NCBI GenBank assembly: GCA_963920665.1
Contig: OY987265.1
Coordinates: 17,675,001-17,739,000, forward strand
Source: Straminergon stramineum
Taxonomy: Eukaryota > Streptophyta > Bryopsida > Hypnales > Calliergonaceae
Length of the DNA: 64,000 nt
Reading direction: 5' to 3'
The position numbers and the translations under genes were made by a program. The notes under the pieces are model-generated. The model had not been told where the DNA came from. It saw only the letters and a list, made by a program, of their open reading frames with translations, and did not search any database. Positions 37,474-48,100 of this stretch are shown piece after piece. The stretch's first letter is position 1; every line of letters starts with the position of its first letter.

Positions 37474-37656
37474 CCCCCCTGAGTTCCTGCCGGCGGCCAA
37501 CAGTGGTTTCGCCTTCCTTTGCCGGCCAAGTGAGGCCCCCTGGTTGTCTGGTGTCGTTGTCTGGTGTCGTGTCCCCGGCCAGGGCACTTGTGGCCGGCTG
37601 GCTTGAATTTTTTCTCCTGCAATGGAATTCCGTTTCATTTGTGTCAAAAAAAAAAC
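37474..37656 (+). mobile_element. SINE, about 183 bp
   Basis: It is flanked by the 14-bp direct repeat acttacagaaactc (37460-37473 and 37657-37670). It contains ggccagggcacttgtggcc, a family core variant, and the tail gcaatggaattccgtttc, then atttgtgtc and an A-run. The 5' half is GC-rich. I could not identify clear tRNA-type A and B boxes, so its promoter origin is open. Confidence 0.75.
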
Positions 37657-37691
37657 ACTTACAGAAACTCACTGTACTGACAGTAAGTTAA

Positions 37692-37913
37692 CCCTTGAAC
37701 GATGCGGCGGACGATTATTGTCCGATGAATGACAAGGAATTCTCTTGTGCAGGACAGAAGTGCAACTATTCATCCTCGGAATTAGGGGTGGAAAGGGAAG
37801 ATCTTCTACAGTAGTTTGACTCCCAATGAGTATTTCTGGTTTTTCTAAAGTGGATGATGTCACATGGTTCTAAAGTGGCTGATTTCCACGGTCACCTACC
37901 CGGCGTTCACGGG
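37692..37913 (-). mobile_element. 222-bp TTAA MITE (family T2), copy 2
   Basis: TTAA flanks lie at 37688-37691 and 37914-37917. It is the reverse-orientation relative of 15897-16118 and 60677-60898, sharing the inverse of gtgacatcatccacttta and of actcattgggagtcaaact. The ends are cccttgaacg and, on the minus strand, cccgtgaacg. Non-coding. Confidence 0.75.
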
Positions 37914-37989
37914 TTAAGTTGAGCAAAAGTTTCATCAAAGTCTTCCCAGTTATCCTTAGCTAAGTCACTCATACGTTGTTGGGGTCTGC

Positions 37990-38535
37990 AACATTTTTAC
38001 TGTGACACGATAACTTTGGTTTATACCATGATATTCTAAACTATAATATAAATCTATGGTGAAAGTTTCATATTTTTTAAGTATATTTTGTATTTGATAT
38101 GAATTTTCTTCATTTTTTTCTTAAGAAGTTCACAGTAATTTCAAATTTTCTCCAATAAATCTGAAAATTTTAGAACTTGTAGTATACAAATGACATTGTG
38201 TCTGAAAAATAATTAAAATTTGTTCACTCATATCTAGTTGCAAAATGGCAGAAAATAGAGTGATGACAATTGACGCTTCAAATTAATGGTCATAGGCCCG
38301 TCCTTATAGGGTTAACCCTGGAACGACGGACGATGCGGACCAGGTTAGTTCATCACAGACACCTGCAGTAGCGTAAATTCTGCATTTTGAGTTGAAGCTA
38401 TTCCTCTAGAGCTGAATTCATAAACTGAACTTTCTAACATTTTTGAACTTGGAGGATTGTGGCAGTTGATGAAACTGAACTTGTTCAGGAATGCTCCTGG
38501 TACTTACACACCTTTTTCATTCTTTACAATTGCTG
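37990..38535 (+). repeat. Repeat segment R3, copy 2 (short)
   Basis: The first part (37995-38310, with cacgataactttggttta and gtatattttgtatttgat) matches 57030-57335, and more distantly 4205-4470. The second part (38340-38535) matches 830-1030 and 57360-57900. In this copy the R3 sequence is uninterrupted near 38374, where the 57-kb copy has a 326-bp insert. Confidence 0.6.
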
Positions 38536-38539
38536 CCAA

Positions 38540-39090
38540 CATCGTTGCAGAGTTCGAAAAGAGGGAAGAGCGCCATAGCCAGCGTGAACTGTGAAGGAGC
38601 CAGGGACAGGAGTACGGTGGGCTCGCTGTACCCGTGACCCAGTCATAACTTAGTTGGACCTGCTTGCGTGCACAGGCAGATTCCCAACGTGAAAAGTACT
38701 ACTAAACTACTATTTCATGAAGACTTTATGAGGATGAGGACTGTTTATTTTTATTTTTTGACACTTTTTTATTTTTTGACACGATGAGGACTGTTTCCAA
38801 TGCTGGGGATCCGTGGGCCTGGCCCTTGGTTTCTGCTTCGCCCTTTGCTGATCGTCGGTCTGTCCGTGTCTGGGTTTGGCAGGGTTTGTCTGGGATTGCG
38901 GTCCCCTCACCAGGCCACTTGTGGCTGGTGATTTGTATCATTCTAATTGTTTGCAATGAAATTCCGTTTCATTTGTGTCAAAAAATAAAAAAATAAAAAA
39001 ATGCTGGGATCTGTGCTGTTGAAATGCTGGGCCAGATTTCAAGGATTCCACACAATGCTCTGCACGTCTGTACTGACAGTAAGCAATAGC
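38540..39090 (+). repeat. Dispersed repeat R1, copy 5 (SINE-interrupted)
   Basis: It contains gaagagcgccatagccagc, the gtgaactgtgaaggagcc block and gatgaggactgtttccaatg. After the SINE at 38816-38999 it continues with atgctgggccagatttcaag. It is closest to 53090-53390. A short local tandem repeat of a ttattttttgaca unit lies at about 38750-38782. Confidence 0.65.
38816..38999 (+). mobile_element. SINE, about 184 bp, with empty site at 53.3 kb
   Basis: Target duplications aatgctggggatccgtg (38799-38815) and aatgctgggatctgtg (39000-39015) flank an insert. The insert has a GC-rich head, the core ccaggccacttgtggctg, and the 3' end gcaatgaaattccgtttc, then atttgtgtc and an AAT-rich tail. The related segment at 53302-53318 has the target once and no insert. 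This is the best-documented SINE copy in the window. Confidence 0.8.
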
Positions 39091-41990
39091 ATGATCAAGT
39101 TGGCCATGGCTGTGTCACCCATCAGGTATTGGGACCCAGCTCCGAAAAAAATCCCTGTGGGGAAACGCATGAACTCAACCCTCAACTCTTGAAGGGCATT
39201 CATTTGTTTCAACAAAAAAATACAGTAACTCATGTGAAGGAAATTCTATGTTCCGGTTCGGTCAAACTTCATTAGTTTTCTATATTACAGTAAAACATAC
39301 CTTTCTAAAGTAAGTTTGATGTTTCTCTCATGTCATGTTGTACTATATTGTATATCAAAATTTAAACTTCAATTTTTCATAATTATAAACATTAATTGAA
39401 AATTTATGCAATTTTTTAAAAATAATTGTTTTGTACTTATCAAAGTATTTTTTAAAATGTCTAATTAGTATAAAACTTGAAAAAATTAATGGGGATAATT
39501 ATGGTAAACATCATGGTGTAATTGGCGTATTCCTTGAAATTGCACTAAAGTGGTGTATTTTAAGCTTCCAAGATGCTAACTTCAAAGTTTCACAAAAATT
39601 ACAATTTTAACAATCTAGGAAAAAAAAAAAAAAAAAAAGTAGATTATTGGAACTTCATTTTCATAGTCAAGCTTAAAGGCAGTTAAAAGCAAGAACTATG
39701 TGAAATTCAAGTATGGTTCTAAAACTATACCCCTCAAGTAAGTTTGTCATTTAAGAAGTGACAAGCCAAAGCCCCTCAGACTTGGTTTTGAGAGAGTCGT
39801 TGATGAAAAGTGTTTTTTGCATTTTTCTTGGAATGTTTCAACCTACTAAATCCACTTCTAGAGTGTATATAACTTGCCAAGCACCATATTTAGGTTGCAA
39901 AATCAAATAACTATGCATTATTCATTTAATTTTGCATGCCCTAATTGAACAAATTGAGGGCAAGCAACAAGACCTATCATTAGGAAAAATATGAGCCCTC
40001 TAAGGGTTTGTGAGTCACGAACAACAGGGAAAAATATGGAACTCTGGTTGGAAAAAAAATGAAAATCTCAGCAAGTGAACTGCAAGGCCTGGTTAGCACG
40101 GGATAGTTCAATTAAAGAATTTAAAAAATATTGAAAATTTAATTAATAAATTTATATTAAAATAAATTTAAAAATTACAAAATCTAATGTGGCATTAGTG
40201 CGACCACATCAGACTGCTATTTTTGACATTATTATTTTAATATTTTTTAAAATTTTATTGTATCACTATTCATCATTGATGATGAATAGTGGTCACTGTT
40301 CCTCAAAGGGGCTATGACTTCCTTTGAGGGGGAACTTCTCATAGGGAAGTAGCCCTTTTGAGACTCAAATTTTTCCTAATGGCCCTACTTTAAGGAGATT
40401 TTTATTCTCCTTTGAATTGCCTGCTAGGCCAGGGAATATTGTTTAAAGGTAACTACATCTAAAATTAATAGAATAAACAATTCATCATGGTTCCCATTAT
40501 TATTATATTAAAATTTTTGGCAAGATTGTATTGGTGATCAAAAGGAGATTCTATATTCTCTTAGAATGCATTTTTAGGACATTGCATGAATAAATTATGA
40601 ACTTTCAAAGTGCTCAACAAGAAATGTTTTCTCAAACCAATCTTAGATTTATAAATAGTGGGAATATATTCGAGGCAAATATTTCTAGGGGGCCAATTCA
40701 AAAAGGGGGCAATTTTAGGTGTAATTACCTTAGTTTTTAGCATTGATGATGAACTTCAAAAGATTTGAATGCATATTTAGAAGTACATACTTCAAATTAG
40801 TCAATGTGAGAATCACAAGGCTAGGGCTTTACTTTGCTACAAACAACTATTGATGATTGTCAAATTTCAAGGTAACATAGTTCTTCTATTGGTATACTCG
40901 TAGTAATAATATAATGGTACCTCGTGAAAAATAGGAGATGAAGTGAAAAGCAATTAAGTCTACTAAATTTTATTAAAATTTGGTTGTACATCAAACTAGG
41001 ATTTGAAAAAGAAAAATGTGTCTCTTAGAGTTCAAGAAATGGATGAGCACATGATCTTATTGTATGCAAAACTTCAATTTGTGATTTGCGTCCCACTTTA
41101 ACTTCATGTATGTAAATTTTTGGTGAAAATTACACTTGTATATTGGTAGAATAAAATAAGGAACATTGTACACTATAAAACAATATATTTTTTTCCTACA
41201 AGTGCATAAATGTGTCTTTTTGTGCATGTATACATGATTTTGAGAATTCTAAAACAATGGCTGAAAAGAGCGAAAAAATTTACAATATGAATAATGAATG
41301 AAGGGATGACCAATTGTCAAAAGCAAAAATCATTGGAAGAAATCATTGAACATGCATCAATATATAGACCTACCAATGTGTATCTATGGTCTTCTTATCG
41401 ACATGTGATGTGCTTGATTAACAAATTAATTAACACTACTCTCAACTACTTGTTCATTCTATTCATAGTCTTAAGGACTAGATAGCCTACTTCTAGTGAT
41501 TTGAGAACTTCAGCATGCTCTATCGACTTCATAATTTGGGCTTTGTGCATTAACTCTCTAAGATGGATACCAATAATCATAATCTACATGTAGAGCTTTG
41601 TTTTAGATCATTCCAAAAAATATTGCACAAGTTACAATTTTTTTAAAATTTCAATGTCAAAGCCTTCAATGTCAATGCTACAAAAATGACATTTTTTGAA
41701 TTTGAGTCCAACTAATGAAATGAAGCTTATTAAGTGTAGTTTCTACTCCAATTAGAAATTTTGAAAAATTCATACATTTCAATATTTTATAGCAATATGA
41801 ACTTTGAGCCTTTAACCATGGTCTATTGATTTTCTAATTTTAGAGTGAAACGATAACTTTGGTTTACACTATGATGTTATAAAGTCTAAAATACATCTAT
41901 GGTGAAAATTTCAGATTTTGTAGTATATTTTGTATTTGATGTGAAATTTCCTCATTTTTTCTTAAAAAATTCACCATCATTTCAAAAATA
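39016..41990 (+). repeat. Repeat segment R2, copy 2 (long)
   Basis: It is collinear with 53319-55379 at high identity, apart from a 394-bp insert at 39983-40376. Its last 840 bp match 3530-4380. Only short chance frames occur (for example 39001-39192, with relatives at 53342-53569 on the other strand), so I treat it as non-coding. An A18 run near 39620 corresponds to an A/G-mixed run in the 53.9-kb copy. Confidence 0.7.
39983..40376. mobile_element. 394-bp TA-flanked MITE
   Basis: The ends read ggaaaaatatgag and, on the minus strand, ggaaaaatttgag, within a longer inverted repeat starting catta. TA flanks lie at 39981-39982 and 40377-40378. The sister segment near 54284 reads cacattagccctac with no insert. 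Non-coding. Confidence 0.6.
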
Positions 41991-42247
41991 TTGGGAGGCT
42001 CAAATCATGGTTGTGATTATTTACCTTAACCAATGACTTGGATAATTAGTATTGTAGTCATTCTGAGAGTAATATGTTTTTATATTAAAATGTATTTTAT
42101 GTACTACCCCTAGAGACTTGAGAGTCTAATACTTATTTTTTGTGGAACCCTAAATCCTATGAATTTGAAGGTCTACAGATCTTAAAAATTGAAGGGCTAA
42201 CTCCTTGGTAAACTTGTGTGGATTTCTAGAAATTGAATTTGGAGGAG

Positions 42248-43690
42248 ATGATGGACCTACCTTCATGCAATTTATCTGAAACAATTCATAACAAGTGGCT
42301 TCAAATGTCCGGTAATCGAGGGAACAATTTATTTGACGCCACTTGCGACGACAATATTCATGCTTGGATGCAAATGACAAACTATCGTGCATACCTCAGA
42401 GGTCATGCATCTGGATCTGGTCCATCTATAAGCAAGTTGAAGTTGAGAGCTACCAAGCGAAGTAGAGATCCAAAGAAAATAGCAAAGGCACTTAATACAT
42501 TACCTAGAGCTAAGGGTGTAGGAACTCATATACCACATTCAAAAGGAGAAGAGATCTTTGGAAGCACGAAAAGGAAGTTGGACATACCTATTGGTGATGA
42601 AGGAGACTCACACTGACCGGACAAAGTCAACTTCTCTCAACCTCATGTTCGAACAAGGTCTACCACTACATCCATAGATTCTTTAGATGGCGAAGGTAAA
42701 CAACATGAGGTAAACACTTCTCAATATGTTCCAATTGCATGTGAAAGTGATTGCGACACATCAAAGTGGCACATTGCAAGGATTAGTCACAAATCAAATG
42801 CTAAATGTCAAGCTCAACAACGGGGATCAAATATCATGTGCACTGCCAAAATTGCAAGGGAAAAGAAGGGAATCGTAGCTCCCACCTACAAGGGTAGAAA
42901 AGAAGATTATGGGAGTAAACGAGAGGTGGTGGTAGATTTTTGGTTTTGTTGGGACAACATAGAACGATGTGTGAAAGGTACAAAACGGAAGTGGATCATC
43001 GATTGGCTAGAGGTGCCAGAGGTTTGGCCTATTTTGATTGGGACCAACCTCAATCGAGAGGAAACTTTATTGCTGCAACATGCAGGCTTCCATTTGCAAG
43101 AGCGTCCTATATTGTCGCCACATCGACTTTTCAACATGTCAAAAATTCACAAGACTGTGTTGTTTGACCAACCACCACCACCAAATCCAGATGCATATCC
43201 AACGGTTAGAAACAATCGAACTATATGGCGAATTGCAAATGCACCAACTACAGAGCAACGGAACAAGTAGGAGAGTGCTGGCATTATTAAAGGACAAATA
43301 CTTGGAGTGACACTGCTTCCTTTTTCGGGACTAGGAGCAATTGTGTCATTGGAAACCGGGGCAGACCATAATAGAAATGTATATCAAATTATAGTGGGTA
43401 TGTTTTCCATATGCACATGCCCAGACTTCGTCAATATGGTTGTTTCTGCCATTGGAGGTCATCAACAATATGTGAATTGCAAGCACTTGTACTATTTGTA
43501 TCGTTACTTTTGCAAGATGGACATCAATGATGACAAATTTATTCATGCACCAAGTTATAGCTTCAATAAATTGAAGTTACTTCTAGTTCGAGTAGGAATC
43601 ATCACAGTTTCAAATAGGCATGGCTACATTTATCCTTGTACTTCACTCATATTGTATTCATTCACATATATTATAATTGAAATGATTTGA
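42248..43690 (+). pseudogene. Transposase-like protein with SWIM zinc finger, disabled
   Basis: A single plus-strand frame is open for about 480 codons except for two stops: TGA at 42614-42616 and TAG at 43268-43270. The N-terminal part begins MDLPSCNLSETIHNKWLQM. The C-terminal part has CTCPD, then 17 residues, then VNCKH at codons around 43412-43486, which fits the CxC...CxH SWIM zinc-finger pattern. SWIM fingers are common in MULE-type transposases and their domesticated relatives. No DDE catalytic core is visible, so this is a C-terminal fragment or a truncated element. It sits between R2 and the polypyrimidine tract. Terminal repeats were not found. Confidence 0.6.
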
Positions 43691-43844
43691 AGCTTATGGA
43701 ATTTTCTAGTGAATGAATTCTTGGAATATAGAAGCAGGTCTCATTAGTCAATTGTTTGGAAGTTAATTCATGTAAATGACTAAAATTATGTACAACCCTA
43801 AATCCTATTTCAATAAGGCCTATATGAATATAGAAAGAAAGTCT

Positions 43845-44215
43845 TTCTTTTTTTCCCTAGATTTGTCCCATTTGTAAACTTCTTCATTGTCTTCTTAATT
43901 TCATTGTTGTCCCCCTTAATTTTTCCATTTGTTTCTAGGTTTTTTCATTCTCCTTTCTTTCTTGTTATTCTTTTCCATTTTTTTTCTTTCCCCATTTTTT
44001 TGGTTTCTCTATTTTTTTTTGTTTTCCCATTTTTTATCTTTCCCTTTCTTTTCTTTCCCCCTTTTTTTTCTTTTCCTATTTTTTTCTTTCTCCAATATTT
44101 TATTCTTTTCCCATTTTTTTTCCCTTTCTTTTCTTTCCTCATTTTGTTTCTTTTCCTATTTTATTCTTTTTCCATTTTGTTGCTTCTCCCCTTTAGTTGG
44201 TCATTTTTTAGTATT
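43845..44215 (+). repeat. Polypyrimidine tract, about 370 bp
   Basis: This is an almost pure C/T stretch built from ttttcttt, ccccatttttt and ttccttt units. The long phenylalanine- and leucine-rich frames over it are low-complexity artefacts. A comparable polypurine tract lies at 56440-56880. Such tracts can adopt triplex structures and often sit inside LTR-type repeats. Confidence 0.7.
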
Positions 44216-44809
44216 TGTTTTAGGATGTCAACATTCAACAATACTTATAATCATGAAGAAAAATCAATTTTAGATTTGAAAATTACATATAGTAAAACAC
44301 CTCAAGATTAGGGTGAAATGTCTACTATACAAATCCACAATAGCTTGTGCTCATAAGCTAATCCTGACCTTTAGGTTGGCAACTCATCCTATATGTGTCC
44401 ACTTATACTAGCACATGTTGGAAATCCCAATCGCAATGAGATATTTAGAAGTCTTTACTTGATGTATTCAATCTAGCTAGTCAAAATAACACAATAGAGT
44501 TACTCCCAAATGATCTCTGTTTGGCATACCCACAACGTTTGCCATATTTTCTGCTGTAGTCATTGAACCAAATGCTCAAACTTTTCAACAAAATTTGAAG
44601 GTCTTTTCCTGTCGTAATAAACAATTTCAAGACAATGGAAAATGACTCATATCACAATCCACGGTTATAGGGGACACGGTCATAGGTCACAAAATTTACC
44701 ATAAATAGTGAAATATTTCCTATTTCTGGAATTTCTTTTACGAAAAAAGAAATTAAAGGAATATTTTATTAAAATAATGTTCTTAGGGCTCCAAGCTCAC
44801 ATACTAGTG
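44216..44809. other. No feature seen
   Basis: AT-rich spacer between the polypyrimidine tract and the start of duplicon B. No motif-bearing frame. Confidence 0.45.
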
Positions 44810-45115
44810 TTGTTGGGTATGATTTTGGTAGAATGTACGTGTTTGTATACAACATATGATTACACATTCAAGAGAAGTGCTATGATTCTAATGACTCAAT
44901 ATTCTGAAATAAGAAATCAAAATTAGAAAAGAACAATGCACTTACATACAAAACTTATCTTTAATTGGAATCCATATAACCAAATGATGAAAAGAATCCT
45001 CAATGGATTTCAATAAATTGTCTATACAATCTAAACTTTAGCCACATACTATACATTCAAACTTCTTAAAAACTACTACTGTAAATCATTGGCTTGGATT
45101 TTCCAACAATAGCTT

Positions 45116-48100
45116 CTACTTTGTAAAACAATCTAGGCACAAATCATAGTCTATTTTGAAAGTGGCCTTTGCCTTAAAGCGAGGTCCAATTATGGGAGTC
45201 ACATTGCATCCATCACAAGTCACTCCATAATGATGATCACCTTCAAGACAAAAGAATTTGCCTTCAAGATTAGCCACTGAAGTTGGTGGAGATGACAGAG
45301 CCAACATATAGGGTCCCAAATTTGGACAATCATTCCAAGAAAGAATCTGCATTGAAGGTGTGCATTCCAGATTCTTTGGTAAAGACCTTAACAAAACACA
45401 TTGATTCAAATTGAGGTCCACCAAATGATATAACTTCTCAACTTCCTTTGGCAAGGCGACCAAACTTGAACACCCACTCAAATGTAGAGTGGTCAAGGAA
45501 GTCAAGTTCCCCACTTCCTTTGGCAAGGCGACCAAGCTTGAACACCCAATCAAATGTAGAGTGGTCAAGGAAGACAAGTTCCCCACTTCCTTTGGCAAGG
45601 CTGCCAAGCTGGAATATTCTCTCAAATGTAGAGTGGTCAAGGAAGACAAGTTCCCTGCTTCCTTTGGCAAGGCCGCCAAGCTTTTACACCCACTCAAATC
45701 TACAGTGGTCAAGGAAGATAAGTTCCCCACTTCCTTTGGCAAGGCTGCCAAGCTTGAACATTCTCTCAAATCTAGAGTGGTCAAGGAAGACAAGTTCCCC
45801 ACTTCCTTTGGTAAGGCGACCAAGCTTGAACACCCACTCAAATGTAGAGTGGTCAAGGAAGTCAAGTTCCCCACTTCCTTTGGCAAGGCGACCAAACTTG
45901 AACACCCACTCAAATGTAGAGTGGTCAAGGAAGTCAAGTTCCCCACTTCCTTTGGCAAGGCGACCAAGCTTGAAAACCCAATTAAATCTAGAGTGGTCAA
46001 GGAAGACAAGTTCCCCACTTCCTTTGGCAAGGCTATCAAATTTGAACATTCTCTCAAATGTAGAGTGGTCAAGGAAGTCAAGTTCCCTACTTCCTTTGGC
46101 AAGGCCGCCAAGCTTGAACATTCTCTCAAATGTAGAGTAGTCAAGGAAGACAAGTTCCCTGCTTCTTTTGGCAAGGCCGCCAAGCTAAAACACAAACTCA
46201 AATGTAGAGTGGTCAAGGAAGTCAAGTTCCCCACTTCCTTTGGCAAGGCCACCAAGCTAAAACACAAACTCAAATCTAGAGTTGTCAAGAAAGTCAAGTT
46301 CCCCACTTTCTTTGGCAAGGCGACCAAGCTTTTACACCGACTCAAATGTAGAGTGGTCAAGGAAGACAAGTTCCCTACTTCCTTTGGCAAAGCTATCAAA
46401 TTTGAACAACAACTCATAATTGCCTCCAATTGAGAGCATTGTGAAGCTATTTGAAGGATGGATCCCAAGTGGTCATTATATGCTTTAGAATTGTCCAAAG
46501 TGCTCCCCAAAGTCAATAAACGAAGTTTCTTAAAATCAAAATTTCTATCAAGTTTTATTAAAGGCACATGATGGTTCATAGTCCCTTGCAAAGAAATGCC
46601 TTCAAGATCTTCAAGATCCTACATTCAAAGAAGAAGAAATTAGAATGGATTATATTTTTATGAAGAGGCTTCAAATGATAATGATTTTTTCTAAAATATT
46701 TCAAATCTTATGATTTTTGGAACACTATAGGGGGATCAATTTTCTAATTACATTTGAAAGTATACAAAAATGTGCAATTCTCATGATGTCAATTGCATGA
46801 ATAGAATATTACCTTGCTTGAAAATCCACTTTCGGGTAGCATAGACACTTTCCAAATCCTTGTATGCTTTGCCATCATTCGACCCATGTCACGGAGTTGG
46901 TCATGCATCTCAAGAATGTCACCATCTCCATTGACTGTCAACAATGACATGTCAATCAATCTACCCAGCTCATGCATTGGAAGGGCACCATCTTTGGACC
47001 ACATAGACAAGATTGTTGATTTTGATATGCCAAATGGATATACATCTCGACAAAAGAAACATGCCATGTCCAAAAACATCCTCTGTTCCACACACCCGTC
47101 ATTCAATCCATCAAAGCTTATTCGCAAAGTGTTCCAAATTTTGTCATCTTCTTCCAAATTCCTTCCTCTTGCCATCCTTTGAAGGGCTCGTTCCCAACTT
47201 CGCAACCTCTGTTTATTGCAGAGAAATGCACCCATCACTTTCAAACTCAAAGGCAAGCCATTACAAGCTTGGACAATTTGTTCGTGCAAGGCCTCAAAGT
47301 CCGGTGATAGAGAAGCTTCACCCCAACGAAGGTGCCAGGTGAAAAGTTTCATTGATGCCTTTTCATCCAAAAATTTAACATCCAACCTTCCTTCAATGCC
47401 CACGAAGGACTCGATGGTACTCCATTGTCGAGTCGTGATGATTATTGCAGTCCCCTTGCTAGGTTGAACAATGGTAGAAGGTACTATATCATGCACTTGA
47501 GACTCATCCTTGATATCATCTAGTATTAAAAGAACCTTCTTTTCCAACAAGAGTTCCTTCATCATCTTTTGGGCTTCTTCCAAATTTGGGGGTTTGCAAT
47601 CATTACCACATTCTAGTAATATTTTGCACAATATTTCATAGGAATTTTGATAGTTCTTGCATTCAGTAACAAAGCATGATGCATCATATGAGGAATTCAC
47701 AGTCGAGTCATCAAATATTGCCTTGGCTAGTGTGGTCTTGCCAATTCCACCCATGCCCACAATGCCTATATACTTCATTTTCAAAAGCCCTTTGGCTTTA
47801 GACAATTGGTGATTTAAACCAATTGGGACTACCTCGAGAGGAGCAATTGGCCCATTCACCTGTACATGTACAAAAGGTAGATTTTGAAAATCCTTATCAA
47901 ATTAAATATCAAACTACATTCAAAACAATGAATGCAAAGTATGAACGAGATTTACATAAATCAAACATCACCAAATGAATTTAATTTTATAATTAGGCAA
48001 TTTCATACCTTTGGGACATGGTTCACAATGGACTTGGAATCTCGTAAGGCACAAGATCCTTCCTTCAAGAAAGACTTCTTTAAACTAGTGAGCCGGTCAC

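Noticed and set aside
36930..37622. Cluster of overlapping frames of 70-150 codons on both strands
   Set aside because: They fall in GC-rich MITE and SINE sequence, where stops are rare by composition; no motif in any frame.
43904..44311. 135- and 114-codon Phe/Leu-rich frames
   Set aside because: Low-complexity translation of a polypyrimidine tract; not a membrane protein gene.
45448..46433. Long plus-strand frames over the LRR array (230 and 314 codons, KEDKFPTSFGK type); also 22844-24114
   Set aside because: They are antisense shadows of the 72-bp LRR repeat. Two plus frames and an extra minus frame are open only because the repeat unit lacks stops; the minus-strand frame carries the true LRR consensus.
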